From JACNLN01 sp964626495 (GTDB lineage Bacteria; Fidelibacterota; Marinisomatia; Marinisomatales; CAZVFT01), in assembly GCA_964626495.1 (NCBI GenBank), contig CAZVFT010000084.1, positions 1 to 11,001 of the forward strand: DNA of 11,001 bases. Direction: 5' to 3'. Positions 1-7,131 of this stretch are shown here, piece after piece. The notes under the pieces are model-generated. The model did no database searches. It was not told where the DNA came from and saw only the letters and a list, made by a program, of their open reading frames with translations. Position 1 is the stretch's first letter, and every line of letters starts with the position of its first letter. Position numbers and translations under genes: made by a program.

Positions 1-840
1 GGTGGTGGAATCGGTGGTATGCAGGCAGCCTTGGATTTAGCTGAATCAGGGATCAAGGTTTATTTGGTGGACAATAAACCCTCTATTGGAGGGGTAATGT
101 CTCAACTCGATAAAACTTTTCCAACCAACGATTGTGCTATGTGCACGATGGCACCGAGATTGGTTGAGATTGGCAGACACAAGGATATTGAGAAAATTAC
201 GTTAAGTGAAGTAGAAAGCATTACAGGACAGCCTGGGAATTTTACGGTAAAAATAAAGAAACAACCCCGTTATGTGGACGAAGAAAAATGTACTGGTTGC
301 GGTGATTGTGTTTCGAATTGTCCCACCAGGAATACGGTCCAACTACTGGAAATAGAAGATATTGTCCTTGAACCTCAATTCGAAGAAGACATACCAAGAA
401 TTTTAGAAAAACACAAAGACAGAAAAGGTCCACTAATGCCAATTCTTCAAGATGTAAATGAGGTGTATAATTATTTTCCAGAAAATATTCTCAAATACAT
501 ATCTCAAGAAACCGGTTATCCACTAACACATATCAACCGGATAGCCACATTCTACAGCGCATTCAGTTTAAAACCGATAGGCAAATACGTAATAAATGTT
601 TGCATGGGAACTGCTTGTTATGTCCGCGGATCAGAGATATTACTCGAGAAGTTCAGTGAAGTGTTGGAAATAGGCGTGGGTGAAACAACAGCAGATATGC
701 TTTTTACACTCAAATCAGTTAGATGTATCGGTTGCTGTGGACTTGCACCTGTTGCGACCATAAGGGATGATGTATACGGGAAACTTCAATCAAAAAACAT
801 TTCTGGGATAATAGCAAAGTATCAGAATAAGGAGCAATAG
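1..840 (+). CDS. HdrA N-terminal half fused to NuoE/HndA-type NADH dehydrogenase subunit (5' partial)
   Basis: The frame is open from base 1, where GGGIGG of an FAD Rossmann motif precedes the first Met (base 19), so the true start lies upstream. Numbered from that Met, residues 1-85 match the HdrA FAD domain (KPSIGG, then DCAMC with C39 and C42). C91, C94, C97 and C101 form the first half of the ferredoxin domain inserted in HdrA. Directly after this CP, from about residue 106, the protein becomes a complete NuoE/HndA: helical region 118-185, then a thioredoxin-like [2Fe-2S] domain with C195, C200, C236 and C240 (RCIGCCGLAP). The missing second half of the HdrA FAD domain is found in the 1088-residue protein downstream. 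NuoE normally passes electrons to or from NuoF, encoded two genes on. The C-terminal part is certain; the role of the HdrA half is inferred. The stop is one base before the next gene. Confidence 0.92.
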   Translation, partial: GGGIGGMQAALDLAESGIKVYLVDNKPSIGGVMSQLDKTFPTNDCAMCTMAPRLVEIGRHKDIEKITLSEVESITGQPGNFTVKIKKQPRYVDEEKCTGCGDCVSNCPTRNTVQLLEIEDIVLEPQFEEDIPRILEKHKDRKGPLMPILQDVNEVYNYFPENILKYISQETGYPLTHINRIATFYSAFSLKPIGKYVINVCMGTACYVRGSEILLEKFSEVLEIGVGETTADMLFTLKSVRCIGCCGLAPVATIRDDVYGKLQSKNISGIIAKYQNKEQ

Positions 841-841
841 G

Positions 842-1225
842 ATGCCCAAGTTGACGATCGAAGAATTAAGAAAGAAAAGAGAATCCACAAAAAAAAGTAT
901 TTACTTGAGGGAAGGTAACTTCAGGGGAAAGGTGACCGTTCATATGGGTACCTGCGGTATTGCCGCGGGAGCCAGAGAAATAATGAGTACTTTCTTAGAT
1001 GAATTTAGTAGTAAGGATATTGCTGATATAATGCTCACATCTTCCGGTTGTGCCGGGTTGTGTTCTGAAGAACCAATGGTTACAGTAGAAATGGAGGATT
1101 CCGCTCCCGTAAAGTACGGAAAGCTTACCCCGGATAAGACCAAAAAAATTTTTAATGAGCATATAATTGAGGGAAACATAGTTGAAGAATATGTACTAGG
1201 TATTGGTTCTGAAAGAGCAGGCTAA
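842..1225 (+). CDS. hndB: HndB-like (2Fe-2S) ferredoxin-fold subunit
   Basis: This 127-residue soluble protein has a charged N-terminal helix (1-28) followed by a thioredoxin-like ferredoxin fold. The motifs are HMGTCGIAAGARE (C38) and SSGCAGLCSEEP (C70, C74), with the C-terminal YGKLTPDKT strand and helix of the NuoE/HndB family. It corresponds to HndB of NADP-reducing hydrogenases and sits in the same order as there: HndA-like, HndB-like, HndC-like. Only three cysteines are present, so a classical four-Cys [2Fe-2S] site is incomplete. In this family the second Cys of the first pair is, from memory, often absent, so the cluster may be missing or differently ligated. AAGGAG at 829-834 sits 7 nt before the ATG. 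The stop overlaps the next start by one base (TAATG), implying translational coupling. The exact role is poorly known; probably structural or electron transfer next to NuoE and NuoF. Confidence 0.9.
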   Translation: MPKLTIEELRKKRESTKKSIYLREGNFRGKVTVHMGTCGIAAGAREIMSTFLDEFSSKDIADIMLTSSGCAGLCSEEPMVTVEMEDSAPVKYGKLTPDKTKKIFNEHIIEGNIVEEYVLGIGSERAG

Positions 1226-3108
1226 TGTCTGAAAAAAAACGTATAGAATTAATGGCGTGCGCAGGGACAGGTTGTGTTGCTGGTGGGGCATTCCAAATTA
1301 TAGAAGGACTAGAAAAGGAGATAGCTGCTCGCGGACTTGAAGAGGAAGTTTCTGTAGTACAAACTGGTTGTAATGGTTTCTGCGGTCAGGGCCCACTAAT
1401 GGTCGTTATTCCCGATAATATATTCTACGGTTGGCTTACGGTGGATGATATATCCCATCTTGTCGAAGAACACTTTCTCAAAGGTAGGCCCGTAGAGAAA
1501 CTAATGTTTACACCGCCGGAAGAAAAAGAAGTGCTCCCGATGCTTTCGGATATTCCATTCTTCAAAAAGCAACTTTTAGTTGTCCTGAGGAATAAAGGGA
1601 TTATTGACCCGGAAAAGATAGACGACTATATAGCGAGAGATGGCTATATGGCTATGGAAAAAGTTATCTCCTCAATGTCACCGGCTGATGTTATTATAGA
1701 GGTCTCAAAATCAGGACTAAGAGGTCGTGGCGGCGCAGGCTTCCCCACCAGCATAAAGTGGGAAATAGCCATTCAACAGGAAAAGACACCAAAATACTTG
1801 ATAGCAAACTGTGATGAAGGCGACCCGGGTGCATATATGGACAGGAGTCTGATAGAGTCAGATCCTCATTCCGTTATCGAAGGTATGTTTATTGCCGGAT
1901 ATGCAATTGGCTCTTCAGAAGCATTTATTTATGTCAGGACGGAGTATCAACTTGCTTTGGAGAGAATGAAGACCGCTATTTCTCAGGCAAGAGAATACGG
2001 GCTCCTAGGTAAGGACATTTTAGGCTCCGGTTTTGATTTTGATATTGAGATAAGAGAAGGTTCGGGTGCTTTTGTATGTGGAGAAGAAACTTCTCTGATA
2101 CATTCGATCGAGGGAGATATACCCGAACCCAGACAGCGTCCGCCTTTCCCGGCGCAGGAAGGCCTCTGGGGATGTCCAACAGTTATCAATAACGTGGAGA
2201 CGCTGGCGAATTTACCCGTGATAATCGCAAGAGGTGCAGACTGGTACTCAGGAATAGGCACAGAGACTTCTAAAGGTACAAAAATATTCTCACTTGTCGG
2301 GAAAATAAATAATACCGGGCTTATTGAAGTACCGATGGGTATAAATCTTCGTGATGTGATCTATGATATCGGTGGTGGAATTCCAAATCGAAAAGAATTC
2401 AAAGCCGTGCAGACCGGTGGACCTTCAGGCGGATGCATACCTTCCAGCCTCATTAATTCTCCCATAGATTTTGAATCATTGCAAAAAGCAGGTTCAATGA
2501 TGGGTTCGGGTGGTATGATTGTCATGGATGAAGATACATGTGTGGTTGATGTGTCCAAATTCTTTATCAAGTTTACGAATGATGAGTCCTGTGGGAAGTG
2601 TGTTTCCTGCCGTGATGGAAGTGAAGCATTGCTTGAAGTGCTTACCCGGATATCGGACGGTGAAGGTCATGAGGGTGACATTGAATTCTTAGAAGAACTG
2701 GGCAAGACTGTAAAAGATGCCTCGATGTGCGGATTGGGTCAGACTCTACCGAATCCCGTACTTTCTACCTTGAGATATTTCAGGGATGAATATAAGGCAC
2801 ATATTAAAGAGAAAAGATGTCCCGCACTCGTCTGCAGAAACCTGATTCAGTATTATATCGATCCTGATAAATGTGTTGGCTGTCTTAAATGTCTAAAAAG
2901 TTGTCACACAGAGGCAATATTAGGAAAATTAAAATATGTCCACATAATTGATCAGGACAAATGTACAAAATGTGGTCAGTGCCTAGAAGAGTGCCCGCCT
3001 AAGGTTTCTGCCGTAATAAAAGTTACCGGCAACGATATGGATAATCTCAAACAGCTGACGGAGATTATTCCATGTCCGAAAAAGAAAAAGAAGAAAAAAA
3101 CAGAATAG
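1225..3108 (+). CDS. nuoF: NuoF/HndC-type NAD(P)H-binding, FMN- and iron-sulfur-containing subunit
   Basis: This 627-residue protein has the HndC/HydB layout. Residues 1-95 are a thioredoxin-like [2Fe-2S] domain (C12, C17, C49, C53). About 115-440 is the NuoF FMN/NADH core: GLRGRGGAGFPT at 164-175, ANCDEGDPGAY at 194-204, GSGAFVCGEETS at 279-290, and the SLBB-like segment around 355-440. About 455-530 is the N3-type [4Fe-4S] domain (ESCGKCVSC with C456, C459, C462, plus C502). Residues 545-595 form a two-cluster ferredoxin (C550, C553, C556, C560; C580, C583, C586, C590). NuoF exchanges hydride with NAD(P)H through FMN, making this the pyridine-nucleotide site of the complex. NAD versus NADP preference cannot be read here. 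The protein ends in seven consecutive lysines. It lacks membrane segments and a signal peptide, so it is cytoplasmic. Confidence 0.96.
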   Translation: MSEKKRIELMACAGTGCVAGGAFQIIEGLEKEIAARGLEEEVSVVQTGCNGFCGQGPLMVVIPDNIFYGWLTVDDISHLVEEHFLKGRPVEKLMFTPPEEKEVLPMLSDIPFFKKQLLVVLRNKGIIDPEKIDDYIARDGYMAMEKVISSMSPADVIIEVSKSGLRGRGGAGFPTSIKWEIAIQQEKTPKYLIANCDEGDPGAYMDRSLIESDPHSVIEGMFIAGYAIGSSEAFIYVRTEYQLALERMKTAISQAREYGLLGKDILGSGFDFDIEIREGSGAFVCGEETSLIHSIEGDIPEPRQRPPFPAQEGLWGCPTVINNVETLANLPVIIARGADWYSGIGTETSKGTKIFSLVGKINNTGLIEVPMGINLRDVIYDIGGGIPNRKEFKAVQTGGPSGGCIPSSLINSPIDFESLQKAGSMMGSGGMIVMDEDTCVVDVSKFFIKFTNDESCGKCVSCRDGSEALLEVLTRISDGEGHEGDIEFLEELGKTVKDASMCGLGQTLPNPVLSTLRYFRDEYKAHIKEKRCPALVCRNLIQYYIDPDKCVGCLKCLKSCHTEAILGKLKYVHIIDQDKCTKCGQCLEECPPKVSAVIKVTGNDMDNLKQLTEIIPCPKKKKKKKTE

Positions 3109-3141
3109 AATGGATTTTAGAAATATGAATTTTTATAAAAA

Positions 3142-3175
3142 TTTCCTGTTTGAAAATTTAGTAAAAAACAGGGAG
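3142..3175 (+). promoter_or_regulatory. Hairpin covering the ribosome-binding site of the HdrA-fusion gene
   Basis: TTTCCTGTTT (3142-3151) pairs with AAACAGGGAG (3166-3175) in a 10-bp stem with two G-U pairs and a 14-nt loop. The right arm contains most of the GGGAGG ribosome site (3171-3176), only 4 nt before the GTG start. In the folded form initiation should be reduced, so the large protein may depend on translation arriving from upstream. This would be a way to set stoichiometry against the NuoF subunit. The pairing is visible in the sequence; the regulatory effect is inferred. Confidence 0.4.
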
Positions 3176-3176
3176 G
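3171..3176 (+). promoter_or_regulatory. Ribosome-binding site fixing a GTG start
   Basis: GGGAGG lies 4 nt upstream of GTG at 3181. No in-frame ATG lies nearby, and initiation at the GTG yields the expected N-terminal beta strand of a [2Fe-2S] plant-type ferredoxin domain (IELTINGNKAEF), so GTG is the start. The spacing is on the short side. Confidence 0.7.
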
Positions 3177-3180
3177 CGGT

Positions 3181-6100
3181 GTGATAGAACTGACTATAAA
3201 TGGGAATAAAGCTGAATTTCCAGAAGACAAAACACTGCTAGAATGTATTGAGAGTACTGGTATAAAGGTACCAACACTGTGTCATCATAAGGCGCTTGAG
3301 CCTTACGGTGCGTGCAGGTTATGTCTTGTCGAGATTGAACAGGAAGGAAGAGCCCCATCTATCCAAGCATCTTGTTCCTATCCGGCATTAAACGGTATTT
3401 CCGTTAAGACAGATACAGACAGGGTAAAAAGAGCAAGGAAAATAGTCGCAGAACTTCTTCTTGCGAGATGCCCCGATTCTGAGAATATTCAGCGAATTGC
3501 TTCAGAGATGGGAGTTACCGAACTCCGTATCGAAAAGAAAAACGATGATTGCATTTATTGCGGATTGTGTGAAAGAATTTGTCGTGAGAGAATGGGCAGG
3601 ATGGCAGTCTGCCTTTCTGGTAGAGGTCCAAATAAAATTGTTGAGCCACCATTTGGTAAGCATAACGAAATGTGCTGGACATGTGGTGCCTGTGATTTTA
3701 TCTGCCCTGTCGGGAAAAAAGTATCAGAACTGACAAGTGAAAATGACCCCATTCCTATTCCAAATCCCTATAATTTCGGTTTAGATGAAAAACCCGCCAT
3801 ACAGATTCTCTATCCTCAAGCAGTTCCTAATACTCCGGCAATAGATAAGGATCAGTGTGTTCACCTGAATTATGAACAATGTAAAATTTGCGAAGAAGTG
3901 TGCGAAGCAAAAGCAATTGATTATGACCAAAAGGAGGAGACGATAGAGCTGGATGTAGGTGCGGTTATCTTGTCGCCAGGAGCTGAATTATTCGATCCAA
4001 CAGCAAAGGAGGAATTAGGATATGGGCGCTATCCGAACGTGATCACATCAATAGAATTCGAAAGGATATTAAACGCATCAGGACCATACTCTGGCCATGT
4101 TTTAAGACCGTATGATAAACAGACACCAAAGAAAATTGCATTTATCCAGTGTGTCGGTTCACGTGATCATGAATGTGACTATTGCTCATCAGTGTGCTGT
4201 ATGTATGCCACGAAGGAGGCGATCATAACAAAAGAGCATATCAGCGAAGACGTGGAAACCGATATTTTTTTCATGGACATACGAGCATACAGTAAGGGTT
4301 TCGATGAGTATTACAAACGGGCTCAGGCTCAGGGTGTTAACTACATTCGTTGTCGTGTGCCTGTTGTAAAGGAAATCCCGGAGACTAAAAATCTGTTAAT
4401 ACAATATCTGGCTGAAGATGACCGGAAAGTGGAAAACGAATACGATTTGGTTGTTTTATCAATTGGATTAACACCACCAAAAACAGCGGAGCAAATTGCT
4501 GAGACATTTGATATAGAATTAAACGAATTTGACTTTTGTAAAACATCCATCTTCCATCCAACAGAATCCACACGTGACGGGGTTTTTGTAGCAGGTCCAT
4601 TTACGGAACCGAAAGATATTCCCGAAACTGTCATGCAAGCATCAGGGGCAGCGTCTAACACTTTGTCTCTTTTGAAAGATGTCAGGGGCAGTCTGATCGT
4701 TCCCAAAGAATATCCACCGGAGATTGATGTACTGGGACAGGAACCGAGGATTGGCGTATTCGTATGTCATTGCGGAACAAATATCGCTGGTGTCGTAAAT
4801 GTTCCAGATGTTGTTGAATATGCAATGACATTACCTAATGTTGTATATGCAGAAAATAATTTGTACACCTGTTCAAACGACACTCAGGAAATCATCAAAG
4901 AGAAGATTTTAGAACACAATTTGAATCGTGTGGTGGTTGCCTCTTGTACACCAAGAACACATGAACCTCTTTTTAGAAATACTCTTCGAGAGATTGGACT
5001 CAATCCGTATCTCTTTGAGATGGCAAATATCCGGGATCAGTGTTCGTGGGTTCATATGCATGAACCAGAAAAAGCAACTGAAAAATCAAAAGACCTTGTT
5101 CGGATGGCTATCGCCAAAGCCAGCTTATTAGATCCTCTACAGAAAAGATTACTGAAAATAAAGAAGTCTGCACTTGTCATTGGTGGTGGACTATCTGGGA
5201 TGACATCTGCTGTTGAGTTGGCGAATCAGGGATTTGATGTTTATCTTATCGAAAAAGAAAAACAGCTCGGTGGTAATCTGAATCGCATTCATTATTTGAT
5301 GAACGGTGAAAAACCGCTTGATGAATTAAGTTCTATTGTCAAAAAAGTGAATTCTGATAATAAAATACATCTGTTCACTGAAGCAACAATAGAAAGCCTT
5401 GAGGGTTCAATTGGTAATTTCACTACAAAAGTCTCCATAAATGGTAGTTCGGAGGAAATTGAACATGGAATCGTGATTGTCGCAACCGGTGCAAGTGAAT
5501 ACCAGCCGGACGAGTATTTATATGGTGAGGATGAAAATGTTATTACTCAACTCGAACTCGAGAATCGTTTGTCAGGAAACGGTGACTGGCTGAAGACTAC
5601 CGGAAAAGAACCACCAAAAACGATTGTCATGGTTCAGTGTGTTGGTTCACGTAACGATGACAGACCTTATTGCTCCAGAGTCTGTTGCACCGAATCAATA
5701 AAAAATGCGTTGAAAATCAAAGAACAGTCACCTGAAACGAACGTTTACATACTTTATAGAGACATAAGAACGTACGGCTTTAGAGAAAGCTATTATACAA
5801 AGGCAAGAAATAAAGATGTGATATTCTTGCGCTACGAAGAAAAAGAGGAGCCGAAAGTTTCAAGAAACGGCAAAGGGTTACAAATTGATGTTTTTGATCA
5901 GTCATTAAAATTGCCCATTGAAATATCAGCAGATATGGTGGTTCTGTCAGCGGGAATTGTTCCCAGCAAGGAGAATGATTCAATTGCTCAATTCTTGAAA
6001 GTCCCACTGGACAGCAACGGATTTTTCCTTGAGGCACACATGAAGTTACGTCCGGTTGATTTTGCCACGGATGGTGTATTTTTATGTGGTATGGCACACT

Positions 6101-6447
6101 CAGCAAAATCTATTGAAGAAAGTATCATTCAGGCTCAAGCAGCCGCTTCAAGAGCAGCTACCATACTTTCAAAAGACAGCATTGAGTTGGAAGCGAACAT
6201 ATCTCAAGTAGTAGATGAAAATTGCGACGGTTGTGCATACTGCATTGAGCCCTGTCCTTATAATGCAATCACATTGATTGAGTATATGAGAAATGGTGCG
6301 GTAAAAAAGACAGTGGAAGTGAATGAATCTACCTGTAAAGGTTGTGGAGGATGTCAGGGTACGTGCCCTAAGAAAGGAATATTAGTAAGAGGATTTAAGT
6401 TGGATCAAATTGGTGCTCAAGTAAACGCAGCATTAGGAGTAGTCTGA
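3181..6447 (+). CDS. hdrA: NuoG/HydA-N iron-sulfur module fused to HdrA C-terminal half and a second HdrA unit
   Basis: This is a 1088-residue soluble flavo-iron-sulfur protein. Residues 1-80: NuoG/HydA-type [2Fe-2S] ferredoxin (C34, C45, C48, C65). Residues 120-178: two [4Fe-4S] sites (C124, C127, C130, C134; C165, C168, C171, C175). The Cys3-His cluster usually between them in NuoG and HydA is absent (LLARCPDSENIQR at 93-105). Residues 196-500: an HdrA that begins mid-protein, with the second Cys set of the inserted ferredoxin (C226, C234, C237, C241), QCVGSR...CSSVCC at 323-340, and the FAD tail DGVFVAG at 466-472. Residues 522-1088: a second HdrA with its own N-terminal domain (CHCGTN, ASCTPRTHEP, ANIRDQCSWVH), FAD motif IGGGLSG (667-673), second QCVGSR...CSRVCC (819-836), and a C-terminal ferredoxin (C1015, C1018, C1021, C1025; C1052, C1055, C1058, C1062). 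HdrA FAD is the bifurcating flavin in MvhADG-HdrABC. The stop overlaps mvhD by one base. Confidence 0.95.
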   Translation: MIELTINGNKAEFPEDKTLLECIESTGIKVPTLCHHKALEPYGACRLCLVEIEQEGRAPSIQASCSYPALNGISVKTDTDRVKRARKIVAELLLARCPDSENIQRIASEMGVTELRIEKKNDDCIYCGLCERICRERMGRMAVCLSGRGPNKIVEPPFGKHNEMCWTCGACDFICPVGKKVSELTSENDPIPIPNPYNFGLDEKPAIQILYPQAVPNTPAIDKDQCVHLNYEQCKICEEVCEAKAIDYDQKEETIELDVGAVILSPGAELFDPTAKEELGYGRYPNVITSIEFERILNASGPYSGHVLRPYDKQTPKKIAFIQCVGSRDHECDYCSSVCCMYATKEAIITKEHISEDVETDIFFMDIRAYSKGFDEYYKRAQAQGVNYIRCRVPVVKEIPETKNLLIQYLAEDDRKVENEYDLVVLSIGLTPPKTAEQIAETFDIELNEFDFCKTSIFHPTESTRDGVFVAGPFTEPKDIPETVMQASGAASNTLSLLKDVRGSLIVPKEYPPEIDVLGQEPRIGVFVCHCGTNIAGVVNVPDVVEYAMTLPNVVYAENNLYTCSNDTQEIIKEKILEHNLNRVVVASCTPRTHEPLFRNTLREIGLNPYLFEMANIRDQCSWVHMHEPEKATEKSKDLVRMAIAKASLLDPLQKRLLKIKKSALVIGGGLSGMTSAVELANQGFDVYLIEKEKQLGGNLNRIHYLMNGEKPLDELSSIVKKVNSDNKIHLFTEATIESLEGSIGNFTTKVSINGSSEEIEHGIVIVATGASEYQPDEYLYGEDENVITQLELENRLSGNGDWLKTTGKEPPKTIVMVQCVGSRNDDRPYCSRVCCTESIKNALKIKEQSPETNVYILYRDIRTYGFRESYYTKARNKDVIFLRYEEKEEPKVSRNGKGLQIDVFDQSLKLPIEISADMVVLSAGIVPSKENDSIAQFLKVPLDSNGFFLEAHMKLRPVDFATDGVFLCGMAHSAKSIEESIIQAQAAASRAATILSKDSIELEANISQVVDENCDGCAYCIEPCPYNAITLIEYMRNGAVKKTVEVNESTCKGCGGCQGTCPKKGILVRGFKLDQIGAQVNAALGVV

Positions 6448-6857
6448 TGCAAGATGAATTTGAACCGAAAATAATTGCTTTTTGCTGCAACTGGTGTTCT
6501 TATGCAGGAGCGGATCTTGCCGGTGTCTCGAGATTACAGTATCCCCCCAACATCAGAATAATTAGGGTAATGTGTTCCAGTATGGTACATCCGAATCTTG
6601 TCATTGATGCATTGACAAATGGAGCAGATGGGGTAATCGTCTGCGGTTGTCACATTGGCGACTGTCATTATATAGATGGGAATGTAAAGACGGAAAATAG
6701 AGCTAACGCTATAACCCTTATGCTCGAAGATTTCGGTTTAGAAGAAGAACGTTTCAGGCTTGAGTGGGTATCTGCCTCTGAAGGACCCAAATTCGCACAA
6801 GTAATGACGGAAATGGTTGATACCATAAAGGAACTTGGACCAAATCCGTATAGTTAG
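6447..6857 (+). CDS. mvhD: MvhD, [2Fe-2S] subunit linking hydrogenase to HdrA
   Basis: This 136-residue protein has the hallmark start of the family (CCNWCSYAGADLAG, C13, C14, C17), then YPPNIRIIRVMC (C43) and CGCHIGDCHY (C66, C68, C73). MvhD carries a [2Fe-2S] cluster that relays electrons between the hydrogenase small subunit and HdrA. It therefore ties MvhAG, encoded downstream, to the HdrA protein encoded just upstream. After C43 the motif is CSSMVHP rather than the methanogen CSGRVDP, which I take as a bacterial subfamily variant. No selenocysteine codon is seen; all cluster positions are Cys. AGGAG at 6435-6439 sits 7 nt before the ATG, and the start overlaps the preceding stop (TGATG), indicating tight coupling. 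Length is typical. Confidence 0.96.
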   Translation: MQDEFEPKIIAFCCNWCSYAGADLAGVSRLQYPPNIRIIRVMCSSMVHPNLVIDALTNGADGVIVCGCHIGDCHYIDGNVKTENRANAITLMLEDFGLEEERFRLEWVSASEGPKFAQVMTEMVDTIKELGPNPYS

Positions 6858-6930
6858 TGAACAAATATTTTTGTTTGTGAAGTTTGGTATTAGGATTCTA
6901 AATTCGTGATAAACCAAATAGGTAAATAGT

Positions 6931-7131
6931 TTGGACAGTTTAAAAATAATTGATGGTAAAAAATTTATGTGGGATGGTGAGGATTATGAATCAGAAGCCG
7001 CCGCCAAAGAAAATGCTTCAAAGTACAGTAAAGACGGGTTCGAAACAAGACTCATAGATGAAGGTGGAAAACACTTTGTGTTTACAAGACGGGTTGTCAC
7101 TGAAGTTGTCGTTGAAGGTGAGCCTGTATAA
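6931..7131 (+). CDS. Small uncharacterised protein (66 aa) between mvhD and mvhG
   Basis: A short, acidic, lysine-rich protein without cysteines, signal peptide or membrane segment. It starts as LKIIDGKKFMWDGEDYESEAAA and ends in a strongly beta-like stretch (FVFTRRVVTEVVVEGEPV). The alternation of strand, helix (about 22-34) and two strands suggests one compact alpha/beta domain. TTG at 6931 is the best start: the frame opens only at 6922, AGGT at 6920-6923 gives weak ribosome-site spacing, and the next candidate (ATG 6967) would drop the IIDGKKF strand. It lies inside the hydrogenase operon, 73 nt after mvhD and 81 nt before mvhG. That suggests an accessory, assembly or clamp role in the complex. 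Function unknown; I have an uncertain impression of having seen similar small proteins beside bacterial hdrA/mvhD. Confidence 0.7.
   Translation: MDSLKIIDGKKFMWDGEDYESEAAAKENASKYSKDGFETRLIDEGGKHFVFTRRVVTEVVVEGEPV

Larger units (their letters stand above)
3110..3184 (+). other. Possible 24-codon upstream mini-ORF between nuoF and the HdrA gene
   Basis: ATG at 3110 lies one base after the nuoF stop (TAG 3106-3108). It opens a 24-residue frame (MDFRNMNFYK...) whose TGA (3182-3184) overlaps the GTG start (3181) of the next gene by 3 bases. Ribosomes translating it would pass through the hairpin that covers the next ribosome site and stop on top of the next start, a geometry suited to coupling. 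The peptide resembles nothing I recognise, and the overlap may be chance in an A/T-rich spacer. Low confidence that it is translated. Confidence 0.25.

Noticed and set aside
838..1227. Possibility that the HdrA-NuoE and NuoG-HdrA fusions are assembly errors or frameshifts
   Set aside because: Both junctions are in continuous frames with normal codon use and each fused domain is intact, so a simple sequencing error does not produce them.
4341..4706. 121-codon antisense frame inside the HdrA-fusion gene
   Set aside because: The sense strand clearly encodes HdrA motifs here; the antisense frame has no domain or ribosome site and is a codon-bias shadow.
6447..6857. Selenocysteine in MvhD or MvhA
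   Set aside because: All expected cluster and nickel positions are Cys codons, and no in-frame TGA occurs within the conserved motifs.
6860..6918. Short inverted repeats (AACAAA/TTTGTT and TTTGGT/ACCAAA) between mvhD and the small gene
   Set aside because: Only 6 bp each, A/T-rich or widely spaced, with no T-run; too weak to call a terminator.
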